64,000 bases of DNA from Delphinus delphis (taxonomy: Eukaryota; Chordata; Mammalia; Artiodactyla; Delphinidae), in assembly GCF_949987515.2 (NCBI RefSeq), contig NC_082697.1, positions 19,351,730-19,415,729 of the forward strand, given 5' to 3'. Positions 59,751 to 64,000 of this stretch are shown one piece after another. The stretch's first letter is position 1. The number at the start of each line of letters is the position of its first letter. The position numbers and the translations under genes were made by a program. The notes beneath the pieces are model-generated. The model was not told where the DNA came from, did no database searches, and saw nothing but the letters and a program-made list of their open reading frames with translations.

Positions 59751-59754
59751 TAAA

Positions 59755-59912
59755 TCAGAGATTCTCAAATCTCCATGTGTCCAAGATTTATTTGGGTTAC
59801 TTATAAAAATGCAGATGCCTGATTCATCTGGTTTGATGATTGAGTTTAAATGAAAATCACCCTAAAATGATTCTGGTGCAAGTGGATCATGACTGCATTT
59901 CGAGAATTGGGG
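59755..59912 (+). mobile_element. MER5-type hAT element
   Basis: Inverted ends 'cagagattctcaaatctcc' and 'gcatttcgagaattgggg' with 'aaaaatgcagatgcctgattcatctgg' inside. Confidence 0.7.
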
Positions 59913-60360
59913 CAGCAGCCCTCTTGCTCTTACTATGGACTGGAAGCTGAAGAAGTGACACAGATTAGCACCATCCTTGTGGGGAGCAGGGAGGAGTTAA
60001 GGGTGTTGGAGAATTTTCTTAAGGATGGAGGGTTTGTTGAACCTCACCCATGATCTAGTCACTCCCACATTATATTGTTAATAAAGTCCCAAAGAGTCTA
60101 ACTTTAAAGGTTCAGATTATCTTCCATGATACCAACCTTAAGAGATGGGATACGGTCACAGGTTCTTACATACCTCTGAGCCTAGTTGAGAAGCTAAGCC
60201 TGTTTATAATCTACTGCAGTAAACCAAATGTGACAAATGTGAAGGAAATATAATGATCTGTAGTATTCCTAAAGACAGATAATGAAATGGCTGAGCCTGT
60301 GGATTAAAAGTACCAGGAGTGACTAATAAGCAAAGTCCAGTTTCTAGATAAAACCTGGTA

Positions 60361-60438
60361 AAAAGAAAGAAAGAAAGAAGGAAGGAAAGAGGAAGAGAGG
60401 GAGAAGGAAGCAAGGAAGAAAGAAAGGAAGGAAGGAAA
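60361..60438. repeat. Purine tract, (GAAA)n/(GGAA)n
   Basis: About 78 purine-rich bases with tetranucleotide periodicity. Confidence 0.93.
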
Positions 60439-60439
60439 C

Positions 60440-61560
60440 CTTACTATGTGAAGGATAAAAATCTATTTCTGTATGATTTCTTACAGAAAACATCAAAAAA
60501 ATAGCCTATAAAACATTTCACAGAATTCAAAATTCTCCAAAGTATTATCTGTGAGAAACACAAGAGAAACGTCAACAGTTTTGAAGAGAAACGATTGTGA
60601 TTGAGGAACCAGATCAAATGTTCCTTTGACTCTCATTCATTTTCAGCAATGGCTGAAAGACACATATCAGTATATAACCTCCAAAAAATAAACCATTCAT
60701 GTACCAGTTCTTTAGAGAGTATCCTGGCAATCATAGAGATCAGTTAAATGAAGGACTTTTCACAAACACAATCATAGATAAACAAAAAGATAAGTAAATA
60801 ATGTAAAGAAAAATATAGCATAATTATCTGGTCGAAAATTCCATAATTTCCAGGAACATGCTGGAAATTAGTTGGGAGAAAGGCCAGAGACAGTGAGGGA
60901 AGATTAATTTCTTTATCTTACAGGGAAAATTGAGAGTTACTTATTTGTTTATTATACCTAGAAATCAGAAAACTAAAGATCAATTAAGTGTATAAATATT
61001 GAATATACCTTCTGAATTACTAGAGAATAAAAGGGCTTAGTGTTTAATTAACACATGATAGAGAACCACAAAAAAAGGAAATAAAATGCAAAATAGACAA
61101 AAATGAAAACAAACAAAACTAGAAAACAATAACAGCAACAAAAGTGAACAATCCTAGTTAGAACAATATATTTATACAAAGCAAATTACTCCTTTTTTAA
61201 AAAGCTTTTCAACTTGGGTCCATATAAAACTACTATTATTTTCTGTTTAAAAGAAACATAGCTAAAATAAAATTATTTCAACAGAGTAATTTATCAATAT
61301 GCTTCATATTCATTAGCCCAATAATTTTTGATTTTAAACATTTCTTCCAAGACAACAATCATGTATGTACACCTGGATATCTAAGAATATTAATTGAAGC
61401 ATTATTTAAAATATCAAAAATTAAAAAACAATGCCTAAGATATGTGTGAGGTAAAAATGTAAACATCTGCAATGTGAAATGCCCTTGCATGTTTAGCAAG
61501 TTCCTGGGTCATATTGGTACTGCCAGTCAGGAAAGCACACTCTGAGCAGTACTGCATGGA
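60440..61560. other. AT-rich unclassified sequence
   Basis: Strongly A-rich on the plus strand, especially 61060-61150. It could include decayed L1, but no block is diagnostic. Confidence 0.35.
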
Positions 61561-61563
61561 AAA

Positions 61564-61746
61564 TTGGTTCTCAACCTTGGCTGCACAATGACACCTGGGG
61601 AGCTTTCAAAAATACTGATGTCTGAGTTCCAACATTAGAGATTATGATTTAATCACCTGAGGTTTGATTAGGGTATAGGGGAGGGGGTGGTTAAAAATCT
61701 ACCCCCCAGGTAATTTTACTGTGCAGTCAAGGTTGAGGTCCATTGC
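61564..61746 (+). mobile_element. MER5-like hAT element
   Basis: Inverted ends 'ttggttctcaaccttggctgcac' and 'gtgcagtcaaggttgaggtccattg', with 'gacacctggggagctttcaaaaatactgatg' inside. Closest to a MER5B-type end. Confidence 0.75.
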
Positions 61747-61864
61747 TCTATAAGATTGGCCAAACCAAGGGCCTCACATTATCTTCACTATAAATAATAT
61801 TAATGGTGATTAAGCATGATGCTCCCCTCTCTGACACAATCTATCTTAAAAGATTTCATGGACA

Positions 61865-62002
61865 TAATAATGACTGCTCTTTATGAAGCAAGTGCACATG
61901 CAAGGCACTTTACACGTACTATCTCAAATGCTTGAAGAGTCTCTTCAAGGTCAGCTTGGTTTTCCTTACCATTGGTTAAAAAACAGAGGTGGTGTAGTCA
62001 GT
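61865..62002 (-). repeat. MIR SINE, antisense, first part
   Basis: 'ataataatgactgctctttatgaagc', 'atgcaaggcactttacacgtactatctc' and 'aaacagaggtgg' fit reverse MIR. It is interrupted by a short inverted-repeat element and continues at 62109. Confidence 0.7.
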
Positions 62003-62108
62003 GTGACCAACCATTCTGATTTTCCCTGGACAAAGGGATATCCTGGGATGTGGAACTTTCAGTGCTCAAACCAGTAAAGTCCTTGGAAAACAGGGAAGAG
62101 TTGATCAC
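62003..62108. mobile_element. Short inverted-repeat DNA element inside a MIR
   Basis: 106 bp. Left end GTGACCAACCATTCTGATTT and reversed right end GTGATCAACTCTTCCCTGTT match loosely over about 29 bases, so the whole can fold back. The centre has 'gtggaactttcagtgctcaaacc'. I recall similar palindromic elements in mammals but cannot name the family, and a target duplication is not clear. Confidence 0.6.
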
Positions 62109-62185
62109 TCAAAGGCTAATGATGTGCCTGTGGTCACCCGCTACTAAGTAGCATAGCCAGGAGTTGAAAACAGATTTGTCTTGTG
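62109..62185 (-). repeat. MIR SINE, antisense, second part
   Basis: 'tgatgtgcctgtggtcacccgctactaagtagcatagccaggagttgaaaaca' completes the reverse MIR begun at 61865. Confidence 0.75.
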
Positions 62186-62393
62186 CTACTTTCATTCTGT
62201 CATTCTTCCCTGAAAAGCCATGGGGGAGGGATTACAAGAAATTACTTGAGCTGGAGTTGTGGAGAATCTCCATTACAATGCAGGCTTGATTAACTGGAAA
62301 TGACAGGAAGATAGCTCTTTGGTGTGGATTTCAAATATTTTTCAGTTTAGAAATATAAAATACTCTGAGCCAAATAAATGATAATATCTATGG

Positions 62394-62584
62394 CAGTGGT
62401 TCTCATAGTGGGTCCTAGAACCAGCAACAGCAGCACCATAGGGGAACTTGTTAGAAACTTGTGCAAACGCACAGACCCCAAATCAGAACTACTAAATCAG
62501 CAACTCTGGGGGTGGAACCAGCAATCTGTGTTTTAAGAAACCCTCCAGGTGATTCTGACTTATGCTAAACTTTAAGAATCATTG
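62394..62584 (-). mobile_element. MER5A-type hAT element
   Basis: Starts CAGTGGTTCTCATAGTGGGT and ends TTTAAGAATCATTG, with 'caactctgggggtggaaccagcaatctgtg' inside. Flanks ATCTATGG and ATTTAGAG agree at 5 of 8 bases, weak support for a duplication. Confidence 0.88.
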
Positions 62585-62680
62585 ATTTAGAGGGAGGTGG
62601 TGAAGACTGGGATGTTTTCAGTTTCCCGGATTCCAAAGTGCACTCAGGGATGAGAACCACAACTATAGACCTCAAAGCAA

Positions 62681-62854
62681 CAGTTCTCAACGTTAGCTGC
62701 ACATTAGAAACACCTGGAGAACTTTTTCAAAGTCCAGATGCCCAGGCTGTTAGACCAATTACACAGGAATCTCCTCTCCAGGATGGCATCAATATTTTCC
62801 AGACCTTCCTAGATGATATCAATATTGATGTTAAGCCAGGATTGAGAATCACTG
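62681..62854 (+). mobile_element. MER5-like hAT element
   Basis: Ends CAGTTCTCAACGTTAGCTGC and 'aggattgagaatcactg'; inside, 'acacctggagaactttttcaaagtccagatgcccaggct'. No clear target duplication. A 79-codon frame crossing it is not a gene. Confidence 0.78.
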
Positions 62855-62879
62855 CCTTTAGCCCTTTAAGGCTGTAGAA

Positions 62880-63700
62880 TTCCACAGTGATTGTAGCAGG
62901 TGTGTTCCCTTATTGTCAAATTGAAGAAATGTTTCCATGAACATGGGCCCCTAGACTTGCAAATGGAAAAATACTAACTTCACTATGTGCCTTTCAGTTA
63001 CCTGATCTGCCTGGGGTATGTCTATTAAGAGTGAATCTATGGAACTTTCTGGAAAGTCAGGTGGGAATATAGTCCTCGGGACCATCAGAGTCCTTTGGAA
63101 GATTTGGACCTCTTCATGGGAAAAGAATAAGTCAGTAGGTATGAGACTGATTTTTCAATGAAAAGACAAGGATTTTTATGAGGGTGTGCCCACATTTGCC
63201 CTTTGCTGAGAATATGCCAGGGCTTTGACTGTTGATTTCAATACAGACATGGGCCTCACCTGGAGTCAGTCCTTCTGGACAGTAGACATTGACTTCATGG
63301 GCCAAAACTTCCCATTCGGATTTCCAAAAATAATGTTTAATGTTTCCCTAAGACTAGTAAGTAAGTAGTGACAATAGGAAAAATAACTTTACACATTTAT
63401 TTTTATGTCATAAAAACTCTTGAAAAAAAGAATTGTCTGAAATGAATTCTGCATTCTGCAGTGTTATGGTAGAGCATGGAAAGTACTGGAACTCAAACTC
63501 TCTCACTTCTTTCGCTATCCAAGCTGTGAATTTCAAAAATAACAAGTCATTATAAAAGTGAAACATAAGATTCTTCACATTCACTGTTTTAATCATTTTA
63601 AAACCTTCCATAACTTGACTTATAACTAAAATATTTTTTAGTAGTTAATGCTCATTGCACTGTTAGTGCTTTCCGAACATAAAATAAGATAGCATTAATA
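62880..63700. other. Unclassified sequence
   Basis: No gene or repeat family supported. Confidence 0.35.
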
Positions 63701-63704
63701 TTAT

Positions 63705-64000
63705 GTTCTAGGTACCATGCAAGGCATTTTGCATTTATTCATTCAACACAGACTGTGTATTAGAGACTGGAATGGTTGCTGAAGGTCTGGAGATTAATGA
63801 CACATTACTCCTGCTTTCAAAGAGCTCAGAGTCTAATGTGATAATTAAGGAGTGATGTAGTGTATGCAGTGAAGAGGAAAGTACACCAAAAGAGCTCCTC
63901 GCCCAGTTTGGCAGGACCAAGGAGTGGGCAGGAGCCAGGAGAAGCTCCTGGAAGAGGTGACATGTGGCCTGAATCGTAAAAAAGAATTAGGAATAATCAA
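63705..64000 (-). repeat. L2 3' region, antisense, running off the window
   Basis: 'catgcaaggcattttgcatttattcattcaacacagactgtg', 'tactcctgctttcaaagagctcagagtctaatgtg' and 'ctcctggaagaggtgacatgtggcctgaatcg' follow antisense L2. It continues past the window edge. Confidence 0.8.

Noticed and set aside
1..64000. CRISPR arrays, bacterial operons or phage-like systems
   Set aside because: No regularly spaced repeats with unique spacers, no dense coding; repeat content is plainly mammalian.

Overview
This is a stretch of mammalian nuclear DNA, about 40% GC by eye. I find no host protein-coding exon, rRNA, tRNA or CRISPR in it. The content is ordinary intergenic or intronic sequence: many old mammal-wide repeats (MIR, L2, hAT-type DNA elements, MLT1-type LTRs), a few younger L1 and tRNA-derived SINE copies, and AT-rich sequence I could not classify. 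The organism is most likely a cetacean (whale or dolphin). Two SINEs look like the CHR family shared by whales, hippos and ruminants, and the three L1 3' ends and one L1 ORF1 have the cetartiodactyl form. The BovB, Bov-tA and pig PRE1 elements expected in a ruminant or pig were not noticed in 64 kb. The species call is inference from repeat content recalled from family knowledge, not from a search.

Layout. 1-9 kb: a GA tract, an MLT1-like LTR, AT-rich sequence, a young antisense L1 3' end with a perfect 16-bp target duplication, MIR and L2 pieces, and a second LTR-like stretch. 9-24 kb: dense MIR and L2, two MER20-like hAT elements, and a moderately GC-rich stretch near 14.7-14.95 kb. 24-28 kb: a CHR-type SINE with target duplication, an old antisense L1 broken by a pyrimidine tract, and an old sense L1/HAL1-like piece. 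28-42 kb: mostly unclassified sequence with scattered MIR/L2, a purine tract, and a probable endogenous retrovirus LTR at 39.5-39.9 kb. 42-47 kb: a long old L1 whose ORF2 is interrupted by a younger L1 fragment holding a broken ORF1. 47-58 kb: a young sense L1 tail with target duplication, a layered L2/MIR mosaic, a hAT element inside an L2, and an MLT1-type LTR inside a MIR. 58-64 kb: a cetacean-type SINE and short L1 tail, L2, and a cluster of MER5-type elements.

The only substantial recognisable coding remnant is the L1 ORF1 at 46.09-46.74 kb. It appears inactive: its probable ancestral start is lost, it stops early and its C-terminal domain is missing. Nothing here forms an operon or pathway. 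I did not find a convincing undescribed system. The best observations are nested insertions that give relative ages, the chimeric L1, and a few unclassified stretches that could be conserved regulatory DNA.
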